Source: Euborellia annulipes
Taxonomy: Eukaryota > Arthropoda > Insecta > Dermaptera > Anisolabididae
Assembly: GCA_023213315.1 (NCBI GenBank)
Contig: JAKCPI010007767.1
Span: 1-64,000, forward strand
Length of the DNA: 64,000 bases
Direction: 5' to 3'
The translations under genes were made by a program, and so were the position numbers. The notes under the pieces were generated by a model. That model did not search any database and was not told the origin of the DNA. It worked only from the letters and a program-made list of their open reading frames with translations. This document shows, in pieces, positions 11,291 to 22,681 of this stretch (its first letter is position 1; each line of letters begins with the position of its first letter).

Positions 11291-11839
11291 CTCTCTTTCT
11301 CATCAATTATTTATTTATATGGAAATTTTTATTCTTTGAAAATGCTCTTGCATGGGGTTAGTAAAATATTCTCTTAATAATGGATTCTAAAGAAGTTTTT
11401 TCTTTTTTCATTTATTTAGTAAACTTTTATTTTTTTTTCCATAAAATGTTTTAGTTAAATGTGGAAAAATTGATATTTATATGCAATTTTATCGAAATGT
11501 GATAAAGTTTAATCATGAAAAACAACTTTCACATTATTTCAAAGAAAGAACAAGGGAAAGAAAATGTGAATTAAAAAAAAAAAAAAATCATTTAATAAAT
11601 TTTTTATTAAGATTAGAAAAAGAAGAAAATTTTTATTCATGTAATTTTTTTTTTCTTTCCTTCTTTCAGAGATGGAAAAGCTTATTATTTTTCTTAAATT
11701 TCCATTTTTTTTTTTAAACGAGTTCATTTATTCAGTTCCGTGAGATTAAGGGTTGAAAATCTTTCCTATTTTTTTTCTCTTCTAAATCAAGATAATTTTC
11801 ATGGTTGTTTAATTAAATGTTTTAGGGGAATTATTCATG
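11291..11839. other. AT-rich DNA, no gene seen
   Basis: Homopolymer-rich A/T sequence. Overlapping open frames on both strands are lysine- and phenylalanine-rich chance frames. Confidence 0.5.
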
Positions 11840-11847
11840 TCTACTAA

Positions 11848-12134
11848 CATGGGCGTACCCAGGATCAAAACTAGGGGGGGGGGGCATAGTCAGATCATGG
11901 TCGTAGGGGGGGCAGATCATGGTCGTCCAGATTGTGACATAGCTATTTTTTACATAGAGGGGTAAAGCCTTCGAATTAAAGGCCTAAAAACCCTCGAATC
12001 CTAACAAAAAGAATCATTCCCCGTCGCCATCCACCAATTTTGTTTCGTTTCATCACTTTATAAACATTTAATTTTTTTTGTTGCTTCTAGGGGGGGGCAG
12101 CTGCCCCCTCTGCCCCTCGCTGGGTACGCCCATG
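11848..12134. mobile_element. hAT-type MITE, 287 bp
   Basis: Perfect termini CATGGGCGTACCCAG / CTGGGTACGCCCATG, flanked by a perfect 8 bp duplication TCTACTAA (11840-11847 and 12135-12142). Inside each end is a G or C run (G10 near 11874; AGGGGGGGCAGCTGCCCCC near 12090). A sister copy lies at 47998-48281. The 8 bp duplication and CA..TG-type ends support the hAT superfamily. No coding capacity. Confidence 0.85.
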
Positions 12135-12142
12135 TCTACTAA

Positions 12143-13365
12143 CGAGTTTTTTTTTGACATTGGAAGTCGCTTACAACTAACAGCGTTTTACATTCTCAGA
12201 ATACTGTAAGAAAATGGTTACAGTTTAATAAATAAATTCGGATTCAATATTTTGAAAGCTACTCCAGTTTCCTTAACTTATTACTTATTTATGAAGACCT
12301 TCTCCAATTTCCTCTGGGAGTTTTATATAAGAAAAAATTATAGTTTATAAACCGACTTATAAATTATAATTACTAGTTTGCTGATTCTATTGTTACGCCA
12401 TCCGTAAATCGGTAAAATTCAAGACAAGTGAAGAATTCAAAAATACATCATCCCACTCACTCTCTTTAGTCTCGAGAAGGGAAACCTGTATTTACAGTGC
12501 AACATTTGCCCACAATGATGAGAAACTATCAATTGAAACACGGATGGAACACACACAAAAAAAGATAGAAAAATTATATACCTTATATTGAATGTAATGA
12601 TATGTCTGGCAAACCGAAAGAAAGAAAAAAAAAATTGTTCAATTCATTGGCCAAGTCAGAAAATCAGAAACCATAAAGAGACTAAAAACATTAAGATTCA
12701 ATTTGTTGATAAGAAATTCTCTAATCTATTTTCCACTTTTGTTATTAAACTTTTATATCAGAAATAATATTTTCATTTTTTTTTTCATCTTATAAAAAGC
12801 AGAAAAAAAATGAGTGGAAAGAGGATTTTGTGTCAGTTGAAAACAAAGCAACAAGTAAAATAAATAATAAGACAATTATAGGATTAAAATGATGAATTAA
12901 AAAAAAAAATATATATATATATACAATTATATATATTTGTTGAGATAACCGAAATCCACCGGTATAATGAATACGGCTAAAGGTAAAAGAAAAATGAACA
13001 AAAAATGTTGTGTGATTGGGCAGTAAAAAAAAATTTAATTTTTTGATCTATTTTTTGGAAAATGACAAAATATTTGATGAAGATAAATTACCATTTAAAA
13101 AACGTACAGTATGCTAATTCTGTAAAATCCTATTATATTCAGTCATTATAAGTAGGCTAAATGATATATGGGTTTTCTGTGTACTTTTCTAAGTGAATCT
13201 TTAAATATTCAAAAATTAGTTCTACACAAAGAAAAATAAATTTTGTGATAAAATAGAAGCGTGTAGGCTTGTAATTTTTTATTTAATTTACTTATTAATT
13301 TTAATTTTAATAAAGGCAGGTTGCTTCACATATAATTACCATGGCGAACATTAAGTTTTGCACCT
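12143..13365. other. AT-rich DNA with a short repeat; no gene seen
   Basis: 12380-12445 repeats the ATTCTATTGTTA ... GGTAAAATTC ... GAAGAATTCAA segment found at 11145-11205. An (AT)n run lies at 12908-12932. Nothing else recognised. Confidence 0.45.
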
Positions 13366-13367
13366 AG

Positions 13368-13592
13368 GGCTGTATTTCTAAATAGGCTAAAAGGCTGCAG
13401 CCTAGAGCGGCAACAAATTTAGGGGCGGCAGATTGGCAATTTATTCAAAATTTAAAATGAAGTATTTCAGAGATTAATAATATTTCTCGTTAAAATTTAA
13501 TAATACATGCATTGTGTAAAACAGGAGGCCTATATTAAACAAATATGAACTATAGAGGGGGCGACAAATGGAATTTAGCCTATAGGCTATTT
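13368..13592. mobile_element. Decayed hAT-like MITE
   Basis: The left end reads TAGGGCTGTATTTCTAAATAGG and then AGAGCGGCAACAAATTTAGG. The right part contains GGGGCGACAAATGG and TAGCCTATAGGCTA. The composition and motifs resemble CAGGGC...GCGGC-type hAT MITEs, but the right terminus and duplication cannot be fixed. Confidence 0.35.
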
Positions 13593-13614
13593 TTAATAAT
13601 TTTTATAAGCTATG

Positions 13615-13818
13615 CCGTCCTCGGGCTTGGTGTAGTTGGTAGCTTCCCTAGACCCCAGGAAGTCCGATGATTTTATTGAAGCCATTTTGACCCCCAATAG
13701 ATATTATAAATAATAACGGTTATCGTCAAGTTATATGGTTGTCGTTGCCGAAAAGACTGTGTGAATGTGTGTGAGTGAGTGTGAATGGGAAAAAGTGTGA
13801 GTGTTGGGAAAAAAAAAA
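13615..13818 (+). mobile_element. SINE-1 copy
   Basis: Starts GTCCTCGGGCTTGGTGTAG (box A-like TGGTGTAGTTGG). The B-box part is deleted. It continues CAGGAAGTCCGATGATTTT, GATATTATAAATAATAACGG and GTTGCCGAAAAGACTGTG, and ends in a GTGTGAGTG tail and poly-A. It is flanked by AAGCTATG on both sides (13607-13614, 13819-13826). Confidence 0.75.
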
Positions 13819-13829
13819 AAGCTATGACT

Positions 13830-14940
13830 TTATTATGTTTCTAACTTCACAAAAACCCCCTTATATCTCAGATATGTGAAAAAATGAATCTTTTTTTAAC
13901 GAAGGTTAAGCATCTTCTTGTTTACTATATCGATGATTTACTAGTGGTTGGATAAATTTGCTAGTTGACTGTAAGTGAAGCAACCGGTCCTAAGTCGTTT
14001 ATTCAAATACACACAATAAAGATTTGTGAATTTTAGTTCCCCTTGTTTGTCACAGACAGATACTATCATATTACGCCTGACACCTCGACAACCCGCTTGG
14101 TTTTCTTTAAAGAGCAAAAAAAAAAAAAAAAAAAGATTTGTATGTAATAAATTCAAATAGGCCATTTGAGAATCTCTACATGTATAAATACATACACACA
14201 TTTCCATACTTGAATGAAAATGAATTTTAAAAGCCGTTTTTAGATAATTCTATTAACAAGATATATACTGTACAATTAAATTAATTCGCAAGGGTTTTAT
14301 GTTAACAAATTGTTTTGTTTGTCGAGTGTACCAAAAACACAAACATATCAAGTATCTTTGTAGATTTGGAAAACAAGAGTTATAACCTCTCTAAGGAATT
14401 CAAATTGTATTTTAATGACAATTCTACTTTTCCATAAAAAAAATTGGAAAATAAATTGTGAAAAACCTTCTTTAATTAATTACAAGATGTTTATGAAAAG
14501 AAAGAAATGATTAAAATTTCATGATATTTTTGTTATTATTAAATTTCTTTTTGAATGTTATGTAATAATCTCTTAAGACGAAAGAAAAGATCCAATTTTT
14601 TTGAGACATATACTATTATTGTATACGACATCTAGCCAGAGGGCTTCGGTATTAATATAAATTTGCTTGGAGGCTTCAGCAAAAATATTAGAAAGCCTCC
14701 TCAGATTTTTGATGCTATTCAGGATTGTGACAAAAAAATTTCCTGCTCTCCCTTTTTATTGCATTCTTCTTTTAGCCTTTTGTGGACCAAATAAATAAAT
14801 AAAAGCATCCGTTAGAGACACCTGGACGCATTTTATGTGAGCAGTAAATTAAAATTTTTTAAGAAAAATTATTAAAGATGTGAGTTTTGAGAAGAAATAG
14901 ACGTAAAAAAAAACACTGTTAAAATATTGATATTTTAATA
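13830..14940. other. AT-rich DNA, no gene seen
   Basis: No recognisable gene or element. The 88-codon minus-strand frame at 13941-14207 crosses a poly-A run and has no known motif. Confidence 0.45.
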
Positions 14941-14954
14941 AATCTTTGAAAGTT

Positions 14955-15105
14955 TTTTTTTTTTTTTTTTTAATTCCCCTTTTTAGGCTTCAGAGGCCAT
15001 TAGGGTTTTACATACTATTATAAATTTATAATACCGATGGCTACGGGGGGACGTTCTACACGCTGATTTCTGAGGGTCACCAATCCCAGATTTCGCCGCG
15101 CTTGG
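14955..15105 (-). mobile_element. SINE-4, full-length copy
   Basis: A 151 bp insert flanked by a perfect 13 bp duplication ATCTTTGAAAGTT (14942-14954 and 15106-15118). On the minus strand it starts near AGCGCGGCGAAATCTGGG, contains GTGACCCTCAG and GTAGAACGTCCCCCCGTAGCC, then ATGGCCTCTGAAGCCTA and a poly-A tail (the T run at 14955-14972). The head has no convincing tRNA fold. Relatives lie at 18.25, 20.58 and 40.70 kb. Confidence 0.75.
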
Positions 15106-15118
15106 ATCTTTGAAAGTT

Positions 15119-16012
15119 AATATTTTAAATTTTCATATATTTACAAAATATTTCAACTAAAATCTACGGTTAATAGTTGAAATTTGTTCATTACTATGTA
15201 TTTATACTAATATACTATTTTCGTTTACGTATATACATTTAGCTAAATAGAAATAAACATTAAAGTAAGATATACACATTAAACTATGCTAATTTTGTTA
15301 GAATTAACTACTTGTTAATGAATGCCTGAAATGTTAATTAGCCAGAATTATCATTACGATATATTATTATAAAATTACCATCTTAGAAAAAAAAAAAGTA
15401 AGTTAAAATATGTTTGTATAAAATAGAATGGAATGTTCTAAACATAGGGGCATAAGATGTGTTTCAAGCGACTGGAGGGATTCTTCCTTAAAAGACGGTG
15501 AATCAAAAGCTCGTCTTAATAAAATCTAAGGGGGTATGGGTGGCTCGAAAAGCGGCGACGTTAAGCCCTCCTTATGCCTGGGCCGTTTTAATCGTATAAT
15601 TATCATTTACATAATAATCACCAACCACCCCACAAGTCTTGGCACCCCATGTGTCTGTTATCGCGCCTGCACATTCGCTGTTACGACTTATTCAAATGAT
15701 CCTCTATCTCTCTCCTCTCTGCCCAAACCTCCAATCCCGAACTCTCTCTCTCCTCCTTCCCCTTTATCCAGATACCTTCAATGTCTTAAAGGCTAATTAT
15801 CTCTTCCAATTGAAAGGGACTATTGAAAACAAAGGCAAAATTGTATTTACACTTGGCACGTAGACGTTTAAAAGTTTTTATAAATAATAATAATAATAAT
15901 AATAAACTCGCTTTTCGTTGCGAGTTTCAATTTCATTCAAGAAAATAATAATAACTTTTTTTCTTTCATCAGATAAAAAATTAATTTTCATATAGGCCTA
16001 TTAAATATATTT
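15119..16012. other. AT-rich DNA with a GC-richer patch; no gene confirmed
   Basis: 15530-15790 is less AT-rich and has overlapping frames of 86 and 74 codons that are proline-, serine- and leucine-rich, without recognisable domains. An (AAT)n run lies at 15882-15904. Treated as non-coding. Confidence 0.4.
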
Positions 16013-16390
16013 TTACTCTCTCATATCTATACATTAGTATGTATGCATTAGTAAGAGAAAGTATTGGTTCATGTAAAAAATTCAATGTCTAGATTTTGGT
16101 GGAAATACACGTTTGGAGAAAATGGCCTGTATGTGCACAAAATATCTCAAGAACGAAAATAGCTAGGAGATTGAAATTTGATATTTAAGTTAGGTACCTC
16201 ACTAGCACGTAACACGAAACTTTTGAGCAAAATTTGTCAAAAAGTACTAGTACTTTTTTAGTTTTTCTCAAAAATCTCTCTAAACGATTTTGTTTAAAAT
16301 TCATAAATCAATTATTTTTTAGATCCTCTTTAAATTGTATATTCTTATTTCTGCCTCAAAATTGTTTTAAGCACACTTTACTATGAATTC
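16013..16390 (+). mobile_element. HINE element, copy 5, 3'-truncated
   Basis: Follows the family from the 5' stem (GTAAGAGAAAGTATTGG) through ACAAAATATCTCAAGAACG, GCTAGGAGATTGAAATTTG and AGTACTAGTACTTTT to about ACACTTTACTATG. It lacks the microsatellite and the 3' hairpin. It faces copy 6 tail-to-tail. Confidence 0.7.
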
Positions 16391-16408
16391 TAAATAAATT
16401 TAAATCAA

Positions 16409-16491
16409 GGGCTGGATACAGAGGAATTTCTTTTGTGGGGGGAGAGTACCCTCTCCTTTACACTCCCCTCTTATCTGTATCCGACCTTTAA
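16409..16491. repeat. Short fold-back, hAT-like ends
   Basis: GGGCTGGATACAGAGG ... CTCTTATCTGTATCCGACC forms an imperfect hairpin with an internal GGGGGGAGAGTACCCTCTCC palindrome. It lies between HINE copies 5 and 6. It may be a small solo MITE, but no duplication could be fixed. Confidence 0.4.
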
Positions 16492-16505
16492 CATATTTAA
16501 TTCTT

Positions 16506-17047
16506 AAAAAATCTGGTGTGATGGTCGCACCAGATTTTTCGCGTCGACATATATTTAGTTTCCGCCGATATATTAGAATTCAAGATGTAAAATTTATAAA
16601 AGTACAAGAGTAAAGTGGTCTTCAGAAGATTTCAATGGCAAATGAGAATATACATTTTAAAGAGCATCTAAAAAATAATTGATTTATGAATTAAAAAAAA
16701 AAATCGTTGGAGCGAATTTTGAGAAAATCGAAAAAAACTGAAAAACCACATCAGTAAAGTACTAGTACTTTTTGGCCGATTTTAATTAAAAGCTTATTTT
16801 CACACGCCAGGAGGGTGTCTAACTTAAATATAAAATTTCAACCTCCTAGCTCAATTCCTTCATGCTTAAAATTAAACACACATCCACACACACACCCACA
16901 GACAGACCATGTTGCGAAAACCACTTTTTTGGACTCAGGGGACCTCAAAACGTATATATTCATCAAAATCTCGACATCGAATTTTTGACATGAAATCAAT
17001 ACTTTCTCTCTCAATATATTAACATATATAGAGGTAAGAGAAAGTAA
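16506..17047 (-). mobile_element. HINE element, copy 6, full-length
   Basis: Reading the minus strand, it has ACTTTCTCTTACC and the 5' stem (about 17000-17047), TTCATGTCAAAAATTCG, a core with a GTGTGTGTGG-type microsatellite (about 16880-16905), AAAGTACTAGTACTTTACTG, and a 3' hairpin reduced to a simple stem AAATCTGGTG/CACCAGATTT (16506-16540). The 3' hairpin has lost the internal GGTAAGAGAAAGT arm present in copies 3 and 9. Confidence 0.8.
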
Positions 17048-18240
17048 AAGTGTTATAAAATATATTGTTGAGTAATTTACAAATAAATTATTACATATAG
17101 TAACGATTTTGTAATTAAAAAAAAAATGATAAAATCGTAATATCGTGGAATATTACTATAAATATTTTTTTTTTTTAATATTTTGATAAATGAGTTCTAA
17201 ATAATTTTATCAGGCAATTAATTCCCTACTAGCCCTCTCTCTCTCTCTCTCTCTCTTCTCACCCTTACTTAAATAGACCCTTTCACCATGTTTTTGTTCT
17301 TAATCGTCCAAGTTAGGCAACCTCTTTAACCGATAATTATTAAGAAACGTTTAGCCATAAATCATTATTAAAAAGAGCAACTACATAAATTTTCTTTTAG
17401 GATCGGGTTATTTTATTTAGTAGCAACATTTTTCAAGAATCCAATTATCTCTTGAAGTTCTATTTTAAGTTAATCACTTTTTATGAACCCTCTTAGTTGT
17501 ATTTAAAAAAAAAATGAGGATAAATAGATCAATAATATTTTAATTAATAAAAGCAGAGTAAATTAAATGTAATTAATTTTCAATCAGAGCCAGAAGGGAT
17601 GAAAATGTTGGATTAGAGATAGAAATGATTAAAGACATTTATAATGATATTTATCAGTGAGGTATATTTTGACTATTATTTCAATTAATATTATTATATA
17701 ATAATAAACATCTGTCAATATAAAATGTTAATCCTCTTTTATAGTTTATTAGAGGCAGAAAGATAGAGAGAGGCGGGTTTAATTAATAATTTGTAATAAT
17801 ATTTGTTTTGTAAACTTAATGAACATTATCAAATTCTAAATATCTGTATGCAGATGAATAATAATATTTTGGTATGAATCAATCTCGATATTATTAAAAT
17901 CAAAACAGAAGTTTAACAAAATTCTTAATTAGGCAATAATAGGCCTACCTAGAAATTTTGTATTTTTATTTATTTTCATTTAAAAAATTTCCCTGCAATT
18001 TTGATTAAAATTTATAAATCACTTATTTTTTGGAACTTAAAAAAAAAAATGAATATTTGAATGAGTACTTTTCATTCGATCAGGTAATCATGTGAGTAAA
18101 TTATCGAAAAAAAGTATCGAGTAAAAAAAGTACTAGTATCGGATCAAAAGTATCGATACTTTTTTCGTGTCCCTAATAAGCAGTCGAAAAGTTGTACAGT
18201 ATTTATATTTTTAATAAATAATTAATACAAAATGTGGATA
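17048..18240. other. AT-rich DNA, no gene seen
   Basis: A (CT)n run lies at 17233-17256. Poly-T and poly-A stretches are present. A HINE-like fragment (TTTTGATTAAAATTTATAAATCACTTATTTTTTG) may be present near 17998-18035, and the TACTAGTA motif occurs near 18130. No gene recognised. Confidence 0.4.
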
Positions 18241-18254
18241 CCCATAATAATAAA

Positions 18255-18318
18255 AATACATTTGTTACGTTCCACACGCTGGATGCTCAGTATCACCCAA
18301 TAGAGATTCCACCGTGCT
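18255..18318 (-). repeat. SINE-4 fragment
   Basis: The minus strand reads GCACGGTGGAATCTCTATTGGG ... CCAGCGTGTGGAACGTAAC, matching the 5' half of the full SINE-4 at 14955-15105. The tail is not clear. Confidence 0.5.
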
Positions 18319-19160
18319 TTATCAATAAATTAGAAACCATTGTTTTCAAATAAAATAAACGCGCCGATGAGTGTATTAAATTGTTGTCGATAACAATAAA
18401 TAAAAAAATTTGCTTATTTGGAAAAAAAAAATTTAAAATTGTTTCGAAATTTTTACCTATTGTTAAGTTCGAGTTTCTTAAGTTGAAATATTGGTTCCTG
18501 GGGAGATAAACAAGGAAAGGTGAATCCACAAGAGACCTGAGGGATGAGCGTCCGGAACAACTTCGCCGCGAAAAATCCTACTCTCAGCTATATCTTATTT
18601 ATAAATGCAAATATCATTTCCTGTTTCAATATTTGAGTCTTTAACGACACAGGCAGCTCTTGGCAAATATCTTGGTTTCGTGGTTCGCCAAATCGTCGTC
18701 TCACTCTCTCTATCCAGAAACCTTGCCTCCATGGGGAGGGTTGGGGGGTGCGCACCACCCCCTCATTCCTTGCCGATTGACTCTGTCTTCAGTTTTATAT
18801 GAACCCGAAACCCTTAGGGGTCTTAAGGGCAGCAACCCTAAGTTAACCTTTGTTCAATTTCTCTTCTATCTGTCTCGTTTTCGAAACATTTGTTCCTTCT
18901 CCGGTTTAAGTTCAAATTGAAAATAATTATCGTTACGAAAACTTTTATCATATTCTAAGAAATTGTAAAATTATTTTTGTTTTATAATTAATAATTATAG
19001 AAGAAGGAAGAAAGTCAAATTAATGTTGAATTTTAATTAAATAAACTTGGATAAAACAAACAACAATTTTATTATATCCTGATATAGTTTTCTTGTTTTA
19101 TCTTTCGGAATGATTATTATTTATTTTATTGTTAAATTTAAATTTGACAGAATTAAAAAA
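18319..19160. other. Unique DNA with a GC-richer patch; no gene confirmed
   Basis: 18540-18900 is less AT-rich, with overlapping 65- and 86-codon frames that show no domain or credible signal peptide. No splice structure can be argued from the sequence alone. Confidence 0.35.
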
Positions 19161-19171
19161 AACGTGTACCA

Positions 19172-19412
19172 TCCAAGGGGGGGGGGGGGCCTTTGCCCCC
19201 CCCCCTGGCTTGTCCTAAAAATTAAAAAAACAAACAAAAATATATTTTTCCCATTGGGAATTTTTTTTTAACGCCCCAATCCACTATATTAATTTAATTT
19301 TTTTTTATTTAAATAAATAATTAATAATCTATGTATATATTAATTGTAACCCCCCCTCTCTCTAACGAGGGGTTGCTCCCACCCTACCAAGATGTCTGGC
19401 TACGCCCATGTA
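19172..19412. mobile_element. hAT-type MITE with poly-G/poly-C ends, left end decayed
   Basis: A long G run then GCCTTTGCCCCCCCCC near the left, and GAGGGGTTGCTCCCACC ... TCTGGCTACGCCCATG at the right. The right end is the complement of CATGGGCGTAGCCAG, also seen (as CATAGGCGTAGCCAGG) at 33951. The left terminus is not recognisable, so the element is damaged. Confidence 0.5.
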
Positions 19413-19448
19413 TATATTACATATATACATAGGTAAGAGAAAGTAAAA
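19413..19448 (-). repeat. HINE terminal fragment (5' stem only)
   Basis: ATATATTACATATATAC followed by ATAGGTAAGAGAAAGTAAAAA is the 5' terminal stem of the HINE family on the minus strand. It directly abuts the damaged MITE at 19172-19412. Confidence 0.65.
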
Positions 19449-19449
19449 A

Positions 19450-20212
19450 AACTCATTCCACAGTAAGGACCATATCAATTTTGACTAATAGGCAAGAATA
19501 AAATAAAAAAAAAATATTTGTTTTTATAGAAACCTTATCATATACAAAACGTGATACAAAAATAAATAAATTTCACTCGAATTCAAAAATTTATTGAATA
19601 CTTTTGATTATTTATTTTTTCTAAAAAAATATGAGGTCAGTTTTTTTTTTTATATTAAAAGAATAATAATAAGTTTTCCAATTTTATGTTTATGTTCTCT
19701 CAAAAGATATGTAAAAATAGACTCAAAAAATCCCAAGAGATGATTGGATTGGAAATACAGTATATTTATTGAATAAAGGGCCATCTTATTGCATTTGAAG
19801 AGGACGAAAGAGAGAGGAGAAAAGAAACTTATTTCTATTTCAAAAACCTTCTCTAATCTCTAAACGGGTTCTCTCTTCAAAAAAAAAAAAGTAATATTTT
19901 AAAATTTTTTATTGATGAAAATAAATCAAATAGGTTAACGATGTATTGTTAATATAGTAATGTCATTGTCATCATTTTTAATTAACCCGCGTTTCGTGAA
20001 CGCGCATTTTTAAGCGTAATTTTAAACATTACAAAATCTTTTTATTTGTCGTGAATATTTTTATGCATAATCTTTGTCAGGTACTTTGATAAATGAAGTG
20101 TATTTGTTAAAAAAAAAATCACTAAAATTTTTTTTTCACTAAAATAAATAAAATTGATGCAAATAATAATAATTTATGTGGAGAGAATCATTGGCGAATA
20201 ATGTAATTTTAA
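19450..20212. other. AT-rich DNA, no gene seen
   Basis: Nothing recognisable apart from AT-rich low-complexity sequence. Confidence 0.5.
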
Positions 20213-20224
20213 CGAGTTTCATTT

Positions 20225-20476
20225 ATTTATTTATTTATTTTAACACTCACACTTTTTTCACATTCACACGCCCATATATATACACAGTCTTTTCGGCAAC
20301 TTAGGCCATTTAAGACTCAAACGATACTCGTAATTTATTAATATATATTTATTGGGGGTCCAGGCATTCTTTGATATCCAAATGGTTTAAATAAAATCCT
20401 AAGATTGCCTGGGATCCGAACCCACGTTCCTTGGTACAGAAGGCCAGCACGTTAGCAACTACACCAAGCCCGAGGG
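20225..20476 (-). mobile_element. SINE-1, near full-length
   Basis: The minus strand starts CCTCGGGCTTGGTGTAGTTG, has a box B-like GGGTTCGGATCCCAGGC, then CATTTGGATATCAAAGAATGCC, and a GTTGCCGAAAAGACTGTG... tail. It is flanked by near-identical 12 bp copies CGAGTTTCATTT / CGAGTTTTATTT (20213-20224, 20477-20488). Confidence 0.8.
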
Positions 20477-20549
20477 CGAGTTTTATTTTGGTCGAGAGAA
20501 AATAGCAACAGCCACCAAGATCGTTTCTGTTAAACAATGCCAAAGAACG

Positions 20550-20700
20550 GCTGAATTTCGGTTAAGAGGCCCCGAAAAATAAAAGTGTGGAACGTCCCTC
20601 AGTAGCCATCGGGTATTATAATTTGAAATATATATGTTATGCCTACATATTAAAACACTAAAGGCCTTTATATCATTAGTGTCTGCCATTTAGGTTCCCT
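20550..20700 (+). repeat. SINE-4-like copy
   Basis: GTGTGGAACGTCCCTCAGTAGCC and the following ATTATAATTTG match SINE-4, and ACTAAAGGCCTTT near 20660 may be its diverged tail. The boundaries are uncertain. Confidence 0.45.
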
Positions 20701-20939
20701 AAATCCTGTGTGTTAGTGTCAATACATATGCCGATAATGGTACAGTAAATTCATTAGATACAAAACAAATTATTTTTTTATTTAAGATCTTTTTTGTTAT
20801 CTAAAGCTATTTAGTCCCTTCCTTTTTTATTTATATTGAATGGTAACCATTTTAATTGAAACATCTTTTTTTTCGTTTAGGACGGAATGCTGGAACCTCA
20901 ACCTCCAACACCAGAATCTTTGAAACAATTATATCGATA

Positions 20940-21309
20940 CTTGGAAATTCAAAGGTCGTAAAGGACAAAATAGCAAAAATGAGTTAAATATACAGAAATG
21001 TTCAGTTTTTTTAGTTTTACAAAACAGTCTAATTAAAATTGTGCTATCTCAAAAATAAAAAAACTGAAAATTAGAAGGTGTAAGTGACATTAAAATAAAA
21101 CATAAAGGCGTAAAGGACAAGCTATCTTCGCTTACTTTGCGCGAATTTGTCAAAAAGGATTAGAAATTCTCAGAAGTGACTTTCAAAGACTAAAATTGTA
21201 CTAAAGTTAGAAAAATTATGAGGGAAAATGTTTTTTTTTTTTTTTTTTTTCGTTTTTTGACTCTCCTAAAAAGTAGCATTTTGTCCTTTACGACCTTTGA
21301 ATTTCCAAG
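20940..21309. mobile_element. MITE with ~37 bp inverted ends, 370 bp
   Basis: Left CTTGGAAATTCAAAGGTCG ... AAAGGACAAAAT and right ATTTTGTCCTTTACGACC ... GAATTTCCAAG are near-perfect inverted complements. TATCGATA flanks both sides (20932-20939, 21310-21317), giving an 8 bp duplication of a self-complementary target. Inside, GGCGTAAAGGACAAGC repeats part of the terminus. The superfamily is uncertain; 8 bp duplications fit hAT. Confidence 0.75.
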
Positions 21310-21317
21310 TATCGATA

Positions 21318-21608
21318 TGCATTAATGAAATTTGCAAAAATATGGTAATACGAAAACCCTTCGCGGAAAAAATATAGTGTTAAAATTTTAAAAATTATAT
21401 GAATACTCTTTAACATTCATTTATTTGGGAGAGTTCTGATTGTCTAAAGCCCAAATTATTCTGGCAATCTGATATAGGCCTATATATAGATCTATATTTT
21501 TTTTTATATTAGTTTCATTAATCCTTTTTGTTGTGCTTTATTAATCTTTTTTCTCCATTCACTAAAGAAGACTATAATTCATTATTATATTGATGATTTT
21601 CTTGATCA

Positions 21609-21639
<31 letters not shown>

Positions 21640-22680
21640 CAATTTATCTTATGATCTATTTTGTAATTCCATTATTTTATTATGTAATAAAACCTCAACA
21701 GAAAAAATAATGAATTCGTAATTAACGAGCTAAAAATAAAACATGTTAATTGGATATTTTTTTTTTCTGGTTTGGCTATCCCCTACCCTACCACATTGTA
21801 GATTTTTCATCCCTTCAAAGCAATTGTTAAGCAGATTTGCATTCATTCATCATTCAATTTATTGAGTAACGAGAACTAGAGTGCTGAAGAGAGGGGGGGG
21901 GGGGGTCTTTTATATTAACTAGCATTCCAATTCTATTTTAAAACATTTGTAAATAATAAATCGCATTTAAGAGAATATATAAATTGTATTGAAATGGATA
22001 ATAAATAGAGGATAATTAAAAATTTAAAGGTTCGTTTCGAATGAAACCAAAAATTAATCAATTAAAATTTAATTAAGGTATTATAAAATATTTATTTAGA
22101 CGAACGTTTCACTACCGCTGCTTTTATTTTAACGAACAATAATCAATTTAATGATGTCTAAATTTAAAATAATGCTATCTGATTTGTTTAAATTAAAAAA
22201 AATTTAGTAACTTGAGTATTATTATTTTTTTTTTTTATTTTATTTTTTATATTCTAAATCGGTTATGTCAAAATTATTAATTCCAATATGCAAGCTATTT
22301 GTTTGGATTTGTTTTGAAAAATGATGTGAGAGATTAACACCTTTTGTTTAATATAACAACAGAAATTGAATTTTTAATCTATTTTTCAACAAATAGAACA
22401 TAACAATACATAGAATTTTTTTTTCTAATTTCGTATTATATTCGTATAATCTGTGACCTTTCTTCTAGAAGGGAAAATCACTTAATAAAATTTACATTCA
22501 CGATAGTAAATTCATCACACTAGTTCAAATAATTATATAATTTCCGTAGAATAGGTGATCTTTGGGTTTTTGATTTAATAATAAAAGTGTTTAATTGTGT
22601 TTTTATTTTCTTGTTCCCAAATACGGAATCAGAAATAAGGATTAGTTCATTAGCTAGAAATGAACGACGAAAGAAGAGGA
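21318..22680. other. AT-rich DNA, no gene seen
   Basis: Contains a T23 run near 21617 and a G13 run near 21893. No gene or element recognised. Confidence 0.5.
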
Positions 22681-22681
22681 G

